A DNA stretch of 17,316 bases from JALYGK01 sp036259835 (GTDB lineage: Bacteria; Actinomycetota; UBA4738): positions 1 through 17,316 of the forward strand of contig DATABA010000068.1 of the NCBI GenBank assembly GCA_036259835.1. The letters run 5' to 3'. The notes beneath the pieces are model-generated. The model searched no databases. It was not told the origin of the DNA and saw only the letters and a list, made by a program, of their open reading frames with translations. The position numbers were made by a program, and so were the translations under genes. Shown here in pieces: positions 6,747 to 12,920 of this stretch. Numbering within the stretch: position 1 is the first letter of the stretch; each line of letters starts with the position of its first letter.

Positions 6747-7849
6747 TGGATCGCCTCAATCAGTTCTTGGGAACGGGACTGCGCCGTCGCTTGCTCATCA
6801 GCGCGACCATCGTCACGGTCCTGTTGATCCTTGCGGTGACCCCTGTGGGGACCGGCGTCCTCCGCGGGCTTGCACTGGTGGACGAGCCACGTCCAGAGCC
6901 TTCCGTGATTGTCCCTGCCTCGCCGACGCACTCTCCGTTCGACCGGAGAACTGGACCGAGGCTCGTTCTGCCGAGCCCGACGGAAGACGGCGTCTCATCG
7001 CCCGAGCCGACGCCGACCAAAGGCAGGCAGGGAGGCAAGACCTGGGTTGTCGCGGCCGCAGGTGACATTGCATGCAAGCCGGGTGAGGGCGGGGGAGGCG
7101 AATGCCAGCACGCCGCGACGGCGAACGTGATCGCCCGTCTTCAGCCAGACGCAGTCTTGCCGCTGGGCGACACCCAGTACGACGGAGCCCTCAGTGAGTT
7201 TCAGCGGAGCTACGATCCCACCTGGGGGCGCTTCAAGGAGATCACGCATCCGGCGATCGGTAACCACGAGTACGAGGCTGACGGGCATGGATACTTCACC
7301 TATTTCGGGGATCGGGCCGGCCGTCCCGGCGCCGGCTTTTACAGCTTTGACCTGGGCGCGTGGCACTTGATCGCACTCAACTCGAATTGCGAACAAGTTG
7401 GTGGATGCCATCGAGGCTCTCCCCAGGAGCGCTGGCTTCGCAACGATCTGAAGAAGCACTCGAAGCGATGCACGCTGGCGTACTGGCACCATCCGCGGTT
7501 CAGCTCCGGCGTGGAGCACGGGAGCGATGGAGCGGTCGGGCCCTTTTGGGAGGCTCTGTACGACTACGGGGCGGACGTCGTGCTCGCCGGGCACGAGCAC
7601 AACTACGAGCGATTCGCCCGCCAAACGCCCGGCGGCCGAGTCGACCGGCAGAAGGGGATCCGACAGTTCGTGGTGGGAACGGGAGGGAGGAGCCTGTACG
7701 AATTCGGCCGGCCGCTCCCAAACAGCGAGGTCCGGAACAGCTCTAGCTATGGGGTCCTTCGACTGGAGCTGTCCCGTTCCAGCTACCAGTGGCGGTTCGT
7801 CCCGGCCACCGGATCCTTCACGGACTCAGGGCGCGACCGGTGTCACTGA
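6746..7849 (+). CDS. Membrane-anchored extracytoplasmic metallophosphoesterase (purple acid phosphatase-like)
   Basis: This 367-residue protein starts with a basic stretch and one hydrophobic helix (about 16-34), best read as a signal anchor or signal peptide. A Pro/Ser/Thr-rich linker follows (48-95). The catalytic domain carries GDIA (106-109), LGDTQY (140-145), GNHEY (172-176), the HH pair (248-249) and GHEHNYER (282-289). This motif set is typical of secreted purple-acid-phosphatase-like enzymes. Six cysteines lie outside the membrane segment (110, 120, 215, 221, 242, 366) and could form disulfides. It probably hydrolyses phosphoesters at the cell surface. The ATG at 6746 lacks a good ribosome binding site. 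The 3' end overlaps the convergent small membrane gene by 7 nt. Confidence 0.88.
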   Translation: MDRLNQFLGTGLRRRLLISATIVTVLLILAVTPVGTGVLRGLALVDEPRPEPSVIVPASPTHSPFDRRTGPRLVLPSPTEDGVSSPEPTPTKGRQGGKTWVVAAAGDIACKPGEGGGGECQHAATANVIARLQPDAVLPLGDTQYDGALSEFQRSYDPTWGRFKEITHPAIGNHEYEADGHGYFTYFGDRAGRPGAGFYSFDLGAWHLIALNSNCEQVGGCHRGSPQERWLRNDLKKHSKRCTLAYWHHPRFSSGVEHGSDGAVGPFWEALYDYGADVVLAGHEHNYERFARQTPGGRVDRQKGIRQFVVGTGGRSLYEFGRPLPNSEVRNSSSYGVLRLELSRSSYQWRFVPATGSFTDSGRDRCH

Positions 7850-8241
7850 TCCTCTGCGTTTCGGCCCGCCGCTACGCCAGCGCCCCATAGACCGATCAGA
7901 CCGACCTGAGCCAGGGCGTCCAACAAGTACACCTTGCTGATCCTGCCCTTGGCCACGTACGTCACGTCGATCAGCAGAAGCGCCATAGGAGCGCCAACGC
8001 CGAGGATCGCCAACTCCTGAGGAATATCGGAGCGGCGTGCAGCGGCGATCTGGACGGCGCCGATCGCCGTGAGGAGTAGGCCCACGGTTTTCACGAGCCA
8101 GCGGTCGACTTTCGGACCGGTCACCCACTCGAACGATCGGATGTTGATCACCGGCCACAGGCCGCTGACCGCGTAGAACCATCCTTCAACCGACGCGGCG
8201 GTCGCCAGTGGATTTCGCGTTGGAGTGTCCATGGTTGTCAA
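7843..8241 (-). CDS. Small conserved-looking four-helix membrane protein
   Basis: This 132-residue protein has four hydrophobic segments: about 18-33 (VEGWFYAVSGLWPVIN), 47-67 (a long Leu/Ala/Val run), 76-96 and 104-124. The loop motif SFEWVTGPKVDRWLVKTVG between the first two looks conserved-family-like, and I recall similar hypothetical membrane proteins in actinobacteria and cyanobacteria, but I cannot give a family name or function. The start is uncertain. TTG 8241 has a GGCGGG-type site about 7 nt upstream, while ATG 8232 would give 129 residues with no close site. The stop lies inside the 3' end of the convergent phosphoesterase gene. Confidence 0.72.
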   Translation of the reverse strand: MTTMDTPTRNPLATAASVEGWFYAVSGLWPVINIRSFEWVTGPKVDRWLVKTVGLLLTAIGAVQIAAARRSDIPQELAILGVGAPMALLLIDVTYVAKGRISKVYLLDALAQVGLIGLWGAGVAAGRNAEDQ

Positions 8242-8312
8242 CGTGCTACCCGCCTTGTGGGAGAAACGAAACCCGAAACCCGTATGAACGACGATCCTTC
8301 CGGAATGTCGTG

Positions 8313-8318
8313 AATAAT
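8313..8318 (+). promoter_or_regulatory. -10 element placing transcription start at GTG 8325
   Basis: AATAAT matches the -10 consensus at 5 of 6 positions and is followed by exactly 6 nt and then an in-frame GTG. This is the arrangement of leaderless genes. No -35 is evident. Confidence 0.35.
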
Positions 8319-8324
8319 GACCGC

Positions 8325-9509
8325 GTGACGATGCCGAAACCGGCTCTCTCGCCCCCCCTCAGTGAGTGGGCCGAGCAGCTCGAACGGCTGCAGTGGGCGG
8401 CGCTGATCGCTGACGCGGACTGGAAGCTCATGTGGGTTTCGCGCTCCCTTCAGAACTTCCTTCGTGTCGACGACACGACGGACCTCGGGTACGGCGAGAA
8501 CCTGGCGTGGGCCTGGTCGACGAGCGACATTTGGCGTCGCAGCGTGACGCCCGAGGGACAATTCCAGCTTTTTCGGGATCTCGCCCCTTTGTTCATCGCT
8601 GCAATGAGAGACCGAGGGATCGATGTCCGAGAGTTGCTGGGGGAGCCGTTCTCTTCGCTTGTGGATCAGGTGGAACCCGCCGCGGATGTGCCGTTGGTGG
8701 GATCCGGCTTCTTCGAATACACCGACCCGAGCGACCCGGAGCTTCCGCCCTATCGCGTGAACTATTCGGTGATCCGCATCAATGGCGACGACGGGAAGCC
8801 GGTTGGAGCGCTCATGATCACGTTCCTTGACGTGAATCCGAACCTCAGCGCGCTTCTGGTTCGAGGGGACCAGGAGATGTACCGGAGAATGGCGAAGCTG
8901 GTCGATCCGCAGCCGCAGCAAGGGGCGGTGTTGTTCTGTGACCTTCAGGGATCCGGGCGCGTATCGCGGGAGCTTTCGAGCGCCGCGTACTTCAGGATGG
9001 TTCGGCGGCTCTGGACAGGGATCGACGCGGCGATCGCCGGGGAATGCGGCATCGTCGGAAAGCACGCCGGTGACGGTGCGTCCGCGTTCTTCCTCGCCGA
9101 GGATCTGGGTTCTCCTTCGAAGGCCGCCGCTGCGGCGATCCGCGCCGCTCGGCGAATCCATGAAACGTCCGCTGATGTCTTCGGCGAGACCGTGCAGAGC
9201 GGATGCTTGATGAGGATCGGGGTCCATTGGGGCGGAAGCCTCTACATGGGCCAGCTCGTCCCTGGGGGCCGGCTTGATGTGACGGCACTGGGAGATGAGG
9301 TGAACGAGGCGGCGCGGGTGGAGGAGTCCGCCACACCCGGGACAACGCTCGTTACCAAACAACTCCTGGAGAGACTCCACGCAACGGACGCTGACAGTCT
9401 CGGCCTCGACCTCGAGAAGATGCGTTTCACGGTGTTGGCGGATTTGGCTACAGCATCAGAAAAGGCGCGCAGAGACGCTGGTTTGCTCGCTGTCGCGCTG
9501 ATCGACTAA
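8325..9509 (+). CDS. PAS-like domain plus class III adenylate/guanylate cyclase
   Basis: The product is a likely soluble nucleotidyl cyclase of 394 residues. The N-terminal 170 or so residues look like a PAS-type sensor (start LQWAALIADADWKLMWVS, end GKPVGALMITFLDV). The catalytic domain runs from about 195. Metal-binding Asp are D206 (VLFCDLQGSG) and D250 (GKHAGDG). Substrate-binding Lys is K246. The GDEVNEAAR motif supplies the transition-state residues N327 and R331. At the second base-specifying position there is Thr (T320) rather than Asp, the hallmark of class IIIb enzymes such as CyaC. All catalytic positions are filled, so it is probably active. No membrane helix is seen. Start choice is uncertain (GTG 8310, GTG 8325 or ATG 8331); I prefer 8325 because of the -10 hexamer 6 nt upstream. 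Confidence 0.88.
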   Translation: MTMPKPALSPPLSEWAEQLERLQWAALIADADWKLMWVSRSLQNFLRVDDTTDLGYGENLAWAWSTSDIWRRSVTPEGQFQLFRDLAPLFIAAMRDRGIDVRELLGEPFSSLVDQVEPAADVPLVGSGFFEYTDPSDPELPPYRVNYSVIRINGDDGKPVGALMITFLDVNPNLSALLVRGDQEMYRRMAKLVDPQPQQGAVLFCDLQGSGRVSRELSSAAYFRMVRRLWTGIDAAIAGECGIVGKHAGDGASAFFLAEDLGSPSKAAAAAIRAARRIHETSADVFGETVQSGCLMRIGVHWGGSLYMGQLVPGGRLDVTALGDEVNEAARVEESATPGTTLVTKQLLERLHATDADSLGLDLEKMRFTVLADLATASEKARRDAGLLAVALID

Positions 9510-9519
9510 CCCGGGGATG

Positions 9520-9594
9520 TGGGCCCTACAGGATTCGAACCTGTGACGCGCAGATTAAGAGTCTGCCGCTCTAACCGGACTGAGCTAAGGGCCC
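9520..9594 (-). tRNA. tRNA-Lys (anticodon CUU)
   Basis: On the minus strand, acceptor GGGCCCT pairs with AGGGCCC. The anticodon arm GCAGA-CTCTTAA-TCTGC gives CTT, and the T-arm contains GGTTCGAATCC. The discriminator is A and CCA is not encoded. Confidence 0.97.
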
Positions 9595-9600
9595 GACGCG

Positions 9601-9606
9601 AGTATA
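9601..9606 (-). promoter_or_regulatory. -10 element for tRNA-Lys
   Basis: TATACT on the minus strand ends only 6 nt before the mature tRNA 5' end. Transcription would start at or within a base or two of the mature end. No good -35 is visible. Confidence 0.45.
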
Positions 9607-9632
9607 GCGAGAGGTATTACTGCGACTGGAAG

Positions 9633-9707
9633 GGTGACCGAGGGGACTCGAACCCCCAGCCTCCAGGACCACAACCTGGCGCTCTAACCACTTGAGCTAC
9701 GGCCACC
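9633..9707 (-). tRNA. tRNA-His (anticodon GUG), with encoded G-1
   Basis: The anticodon arm CCAGG-TTGTGGT-CCTGG gives GTG. The acceptor stem has eight pairs including G-1 with C73, the identity pair for histidyl-tRNA synthetase, and G-1 is encoded at 9707. The T-arm contains GGGTTCGAGTCCC. CCA is not encoded. Confidence 0.96.
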
Positions 9708-9718
9708 ATGCGAGACAA

Positions 9719-9724
9719 ATGTTA
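9719..9724 (-). promoter_or_regulatory. Weak -10 element for tRNA-His
   Basis: TAACAT on the minus strand (4 of 6 consensus) lies 11 nt upstream of the encoded G-1. tRNA-His could also be read through from tRNA-Arg, 53 nt upstream. Confidence 0.3.
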
Positions 9725-9760
9725 ACAGTGGTGTTGCGTCACTCTTGCGGCCGTGCGAGG

Positions 9761-9833
9761 CGCGCCGGGAGGGATTCGAACCCCCGACCGTCGGCTTAGA
9801 AGGCCGCTGCTCTGTCCCCTGAGCTACCGGCGC
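9761..9833 (-). tRNA. tRNA-Arg (anticodon UCU)
   Basis: On the minus strand, acceptor GCGCCGG pairs with CCGGCGC. The anticodon loop CTTCTAA gives TCT, on a stem whose outermost pair is a G-A mismatch. The T-arm is GGGGGTTCGAATCCC. The discriminator is G and CCA is not encoded. Confidence 0.95.
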
Positions 9834-9846
9834 CCGGTGAAAATCG

Positions 9847-9852
9847 ATTCTA
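9847..9852 (-). promoter_or_regulatory. -10 element for tRNA-Arg
   Basis: TAGAAT (5 of 6 consensus) on the minus strand is 13 nt upstream of the mature tRNA 5' end, giving a leader of about 7 nt. The -35 is poor. It abuts the inverted repeat at 9852-9871. Confidence 0.45.
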
Positions 9853-9871
9853 GCTGCGTACATGCGCAGCT
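9852..9871. promoter_or_regulatory. Perfect 7-bp inverted repeat upstream of ligC
   Basis: AGCTGCG and CGCAGCT flank a 6-nt centre TACATG. The element lies in the 72-nt region between tRNA-Arg and the DNA ligase start, 34 nt before the ligase ATG. Its position suits an operator for either gene. It does not match the actinobacterial LexA box (GAAC-N4-GTTC). Confidence 0.35.
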
Positions 9872-9905
9872 CTGCATGGGAACTGGTTCGCTACTGTGGA
9901 CGGAA

Positions 9906-10970
9906 ATGGATGTGCCTCTTCAGCCGCCTGTGGCTCCGATGCTCGCAAGGTTGACCCGAGAGCTTCCATCGGGCGAGTTCCTGTACGAGCCGAAATGGGA
10001 TGGCCTCAGGTGCATGGCGTTCCGCTCCGGTCAGCATGTCGATTTGAGGAGCAGAAACCAGCGGCCCCTGGGGCGCTACTTTCCCGAGCTGGTCGAAGCG
10101 CTGCTCTCGATTCCGATCGATCGGTTCGTCGTTGACGGTGAGGTCGTTCTGCTTACCAGTGGCGGCGCGGGTTTCGGTTCGCTCCTCATGAGGCTGCATC
10201 CTTCCGAGTCTCGCGTCGCGCGCCTCCGCCAGGAAACCCCGGCTTCATTCGTCGCGTTCGACCTTCTGGGACTGGAGGAGACGGACGTCCGGTCCCGTCC
10301 GTTCGAGGTTCGGCGGGGGCTGCTGGAACAACTTCTGCGTACCTGCGATGCGCCGGTCTTCACCACTCCGATCACGGACGACCGAGAAGTCGCGACCGCT
10401 TGGCTCGACTCGTTTCAAGGATCGGGCGTGGACGGCGTCGTGGCGAAGCACCGCCGGCTGCCGTATCAGCCCGGCAAGCGGTCCATGGTGAAGGTCAAAC
10501 GAGAGAAATCAGCGGACTGTGTCGTGGCCGGATTTCGCTGGCTGGTCGACAAGCCGGAGCTCGGTTCGCTCCTGCTCGGGCTCCGTGACCAGCAGGGTGA
10601 GCTCCGGCACGTCGGAGTGGCATCTTCGTTCACCAGGGCGCGCCGCACCGAGTTACTCGAGGAGCTCTCCCCATTGATCGTTCCGATCGAAGGGCATCCG
10701 TGGGAAAAGGGCTTCGGCCTGGAGCGCAGTCCGCTGGGCCGGCTGGCCGGCGCGGCGGCACGGTGGTCGCCGGAGGAGATGGAGCTGGACTGGATCCCCA
10801 TCCGGCCGGAGAAGGTCTGTGAGGTCGCCTACGACCAGGTCGATGAGGGTCGCTTCCGGTACCCCGCTCGCTTTCTTCGGTGGCGTCCGGATCGTGAACC
10901 GCATTCCTGCACCTATGAGCAGTTCGAGACGAGCTCGGATGACATCGAGGAGATCCTGACGCTGACGTGA
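9906..10970 (+). CDS. ligC: ATP-dependent DNA ligase, LigC type
   Basis: This 354-residue enzyme seals DNA nicks using ATP. It starts MDVPLQPPVAPMLA, very like mycobacterial LigC. The nucleotidyltransferase domain shows motif I EPKWDGLR (28-35) with catalytic K30, SRN (49-51), DGEV (77-80), motif IV GVDGVVAK (174-181) and motif V MVKVKR (194-199). The motif IV acid is Asp (D176) where many ligases have Glu. An OB-fold domain follows to the end. The frame opens far upstream, through the opposite-strand tRNA-Arg, but the ATG at 9906 fits the family start. A TACTGT hexamer at 9892-9897 may be its -10. The next gene overlaps by 4 nt and encodes the matching polymerase. Confidence 0.92.
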   Translation: MDVPLQPPVAPMLARLTRELPSGEFLYEPKWDGLRCMAFRSGQHVDLRSRNQRPLGRYFPELVEALLSIPIDRFVVDGEVVLLTSGGAGFGSLLMRLHPSESRVARLRQETPASFVAFDLLGLEETDVRSRPFEVRRGLLEQLLRTCDAPVFTTPITDDREVATAWLDSFQGSGVDGVVAKHRRLPYQPGKRSMVKVKREKSADCVVAGFRWLVDKPELGSLLLGLRDQQGELRHVGVASSFTRARRTELLEELSPLIVPIEGHPWEKGFGLERSPLGRLAGAAARWSPEEMELDWIPIRPEKVCEVAYDQVDEGRFRYPARFLRWRPDREPHSCTYEQFETSSDDIEEILTLT

Positions 10971-11896
10971 CCACAGTCGGTGGTCGCGGCAGCGGTAAGG
11001 GGACCTCAACCGAAGTAGAGATCCAAGGTCGCCGACTCAGGCTCTCGAACTTGGATCGGATCCTTTGGCCGATGGCCGGTTACACGAAGCGGCAGATGAT
11101 CGACTACTACATTGAGATCGGCCCGGTTCTCCTTCCGCATGTCGCAGGGCGGCCGATGACGCTCCGGCGGTTTCCCGAAGGAGTGGACCACCTCAACTGG
11201 TACCAGGCGCAATGCCGCGGACGCCCCGACTGGCTCCCCACGCACCCGATCAAGACGGCCACGGGGGAAACGCACCACTACTGTCTTATCAACGACCTCC
11301 CGTCGCTGGTCTGGGTGGCGAACCTGGGGACCATCGAGCTTCATCCGTTCCTCGCCCCTGCAGTCCGTCCAGATCAGCCAACGGCTGTCGTGTTCGACCT
11401 GGACCCAGGACCGCCTGCCGACGTCATCGAGTGCTGCGAAGTCGCTCTGTGGCTTCGGCAGTATCTGGAAAGCGGGGATCTGACCTCCTTGGCGAAGGCA
11501 TCCGGGTCCGCGGGACTCCATGTCTACGTCCCACTGAATTCGGAGGAGTCGTTCCAGAAAACGAAGTCGTTCGCTCGGGCGACCGCCCGGTTGCTGGCCG
11601 AAAAACATCCGGACCGAATAGTCGAACGGATGACCCGGTCCATTCGGAGGGGGCGTGTCCTGGTCGACTGGCTCCAAAACGATCCGACCAGATCGACGGT
11701 CGCCCCGTATTCGCTTCGTGGGATGGCGTGGCCCACCGTTTCCATGCCGGTCACATGGGATGAGATCGAAGAAGCACTCTCGCGTCGCCGGCCCGAGCTG
11801 TTGACGTTCACCGCCGCCGACGTCAAGGAGCGGGTCGCGGAGGTAGGAGACCTGTTCCGACCCGTGCTCCAGATCAAGCAATCACTGCCGATGTGA
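10967..11896 (+). CDS. LigD-type polymerase/primase domain protein (Prim-PolC-like)
   Basis: This 309-residue stand-alone archaeo-eukaryotic primase-type polymerase belongs to the family that forms the LigD polymerase domain. The metal-binding DxD is FDLDPGP (D144, D146), the nucleotide-binding motif is SGSAGLHVYVPL (179-190, H185), and the third acid is D234 (VLVDW). All catalytic residues are present. Such enzymes add ribonucleotides or deoxynucleotides at gaps and breaks. In mycobacteria Prim-PolC is encoded beside LigC and the pair acts in gap-filling excision repair; the same pairing here argues for that role. The start is GTG at 10967, overlapping the ligase stop (GTGA), so translation is coupled. 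About 15 disordered Gly/Ser/Thr residues precede the domain. Confidence 0.93.
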   Translation: MTTVGGRGSGKGTSTEVEIQGRRLRLSNLDRILWPMAGYTKRQMIDYYIEIGPVLLPHVAGRPMTLRRFPEGVDHLNWYQAQCRGRPDWLPTHPIKTATGETHHYCLINDLPSLVWVANLGTIELHPFLAPAVRPDQPTAVVFDLDPGPPADVIECCEVALWLRQYLESGDLTSLAKASGSAGLHVYVPLNSEESFQKTKSFARATARLLAEKHPDRIVERMTRSIRRGRVLVDWLQNDPTRSTVAPYSLRGMAWPTVSMPVTWDEIEEALSRRRPELLTFTAADVKERVAEVGDLFRPVLQIKQSLPM

Positions 11897-11921
11897 TCAA
11901 TATGCCGGGACGAAGGTTGTA

Positions 11922-11950
11922 TTGCTGCTGATCAGCTGCCCGCGTAGATT
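11922..11950 (+). promoter_or_regulatory. Candidate promoter of the RodZ-like gene
   Basis: TTGCTG (11922-11927) and TAGATT (11945-11950) are separated by 17 nt, and the ATG at 11975 lies downstream. The spacer contains the perfect palindrome GCTGATCAGC (11927-11936), which could be a regulator site or chance. Confidence 0.35.
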
Positions 11951-11974
11951 GCTGAATCAGAGGATCTACCTGCA

Positions 11975-12799
11975 ATGAGCACTGAAGAGAAGACCTCACT
12001 TTCACCGGCTCCCGAGGAGACGGCTCAAGGCGGTCCCGGCGTGGGGGAGAAGCTTCGGGAGGCCCGCGAACAACGCGGCGTGACGATCGAGCAGGCGGCC
12101 GAAGCCACCAGGATCTCGAAGCGGTATCTCGAAGCACTCGAGAACGATTCGCCAATGGATGATTTGCTGAATCCGGCGTACGGGCGCCTGTTTCTCAAGA
12201 ACTACGCCAAGTATCTGGACCTGGATCCGGACGAAGTGGCCCCGCCGCCGATCGAGCAGCCCAGAATGGAACCACCGGTCGTCGATGTGCTTCGTCCCGC
12301 CATGCGACCCGACGGGCGGCTACTGTCTCGAGTCCTCATGGCGGCCGCCGTGATCGCTCTGATCGGACTGGCGATCACCCGGAACTACGGGGAACCTCAG
12401 CGAGAGACTGCGGACACGCCCCCGACCTCCGCGCCGACTCCCGCACAAACCGGCCCCGCTTCCCCAAACCCGAGCCCATCTCCCAGCCCCACACCGGCCA
12501 CCGGTCTGAACGGGGTCCTGAGAGTGACGGACCGTTCCTGGGTTTCGGTGACGGCCGACGGCGAGAACGTCATACGCGAGACTGTGGACCCGCCTCGATC
12601 CCTGACGCTAGAAGCTGATCGCCTTCTGGAGGTCATCCTCGGGAATGGCGGTGGCGTACGACTTCGTCTGAATGGGGAGTTGATCTCGACCGGAGACCCC
12701 GGGGAGGTCATTCGCCTGTCGTTCGCCTTTCAAGATGGTGAGGTGGTGCAGGAGGTCCTGCCCCCAGAGCCGACTCCGGAATCAGGCGGGGGCGACTGA
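11975..12799 (+). CDS. RodZ-like protein: HTH, one membrane helix, DUF4115 domain
   Basis: This 274-residue protein has the RodZ layout. A cytoplasmic helix-turn-helix of the Xre-like HTH_25 type lies at about 22-85 (GEKLREAREQRGVTIEQAAE, then ISKRYLEALE and LNPAYGRLFLKNYAKYL). A membrane helix follows (117-135), then a Pro/Ser/Thr linker (148-177) and an extracytoplasmic beta-rich DUF4115 domain (about 180-255, VTDRSWVSVTADGE). RodZ links the MreB cytoskeleton to the wall in rods. Many actinobacteria have related proteins without a clear cell-shape role, so I leave the symbol empty. The start ATG has only a weak distant AGAGG upstream. It follows the repair operon but has its own candidate promoter. 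Confidence 0.88.
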   Translation: MSTEEKTSLSPAPEETAQGGPGVGEKLREAREQRGVTIEQAAEATRISKRYLEALENDSPMDDLLNPAYGRLFLKNYAKYLDLDPDEVAPPPIEQPRMEPPVVDVLRPAMRPDGRLLSRVLMAAAVIALIGLAITRNYGEPQRETADTPPTSAPTPAQTGPASPNPSPSPSPTPATGLNGVLRVTDRSWVSVTADGENVIRETVDPPRSLTLEADRLLEVILGNGGGVRLRLNGELISTGDPGEVIRLSFAFQDGEVVQEVLPPEPTPESGGGD

Positions 12800-12814
12800 T
12801 ACAGCGCCATTGAG

Positions 12815-12885
12815 AGCGGGTGAAGGGAATCGAACCCTCGTCGCCAGCTTGGAAGGCTGGAGCTCTACCACTGAGCTACACCCGC
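12815..12885 (-). tRNA. tRNA-Gly (anticodon UCC)
   Basis: On the minus strand, acceptor GCGGGTG pairs fully with CACCCGC. The anticodon arm CCAGC-CTTCCAA-GCTGG gives TCC, and the T-arm contains GGGTTCGATTCCC. CCA is not encoded. Confidence 0.97.
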
Positions 12886-12898
12886 GAGGTCCAGAACC

Positions 12899-12904
12899 AA
12901 TCTA
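12899..12904 (-). promoter_or_regulatory. -10 element for tRNA-Gly
   Basis: TAGATT on the minus strand is 13 nt upstream of the mature tRNA. A TTGACG overlapping the upstream gene's stop (12919-12924) is only 14 nt away, shorter than normal promoter spacing. Read-through from the polymerase gene is also possible. Confidence 0.3.
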
Positions 12905-12920
12905 ACAAGTCCCTTGGCCG

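Noticed and set aside
8238..9380. 380-codon open frame on the minus strand
   Set aside because: It is antisense to the cyclase gene and encodes no recognisable domain; it is a by-product of GC-rich codon bias.
9520..9833. tRNA cluster as a mobile-element attachment site
   Set aside because: No integrase, no direct repeat of a tRNA 3' end and no change in base composition nearby.
9753..9905. Possible N-terminal extension of the ligase
   Set aside because: The extension reads through the tRNA-Arg gene on the other strand, and the family N-terminus begins at the ATG at 9906.
11006..11881. 291-codon open frame on the minus strand
   Set aside because: It mirrors the Prim-PolC-like gene, which has all catalytic motifs on the plus strand.
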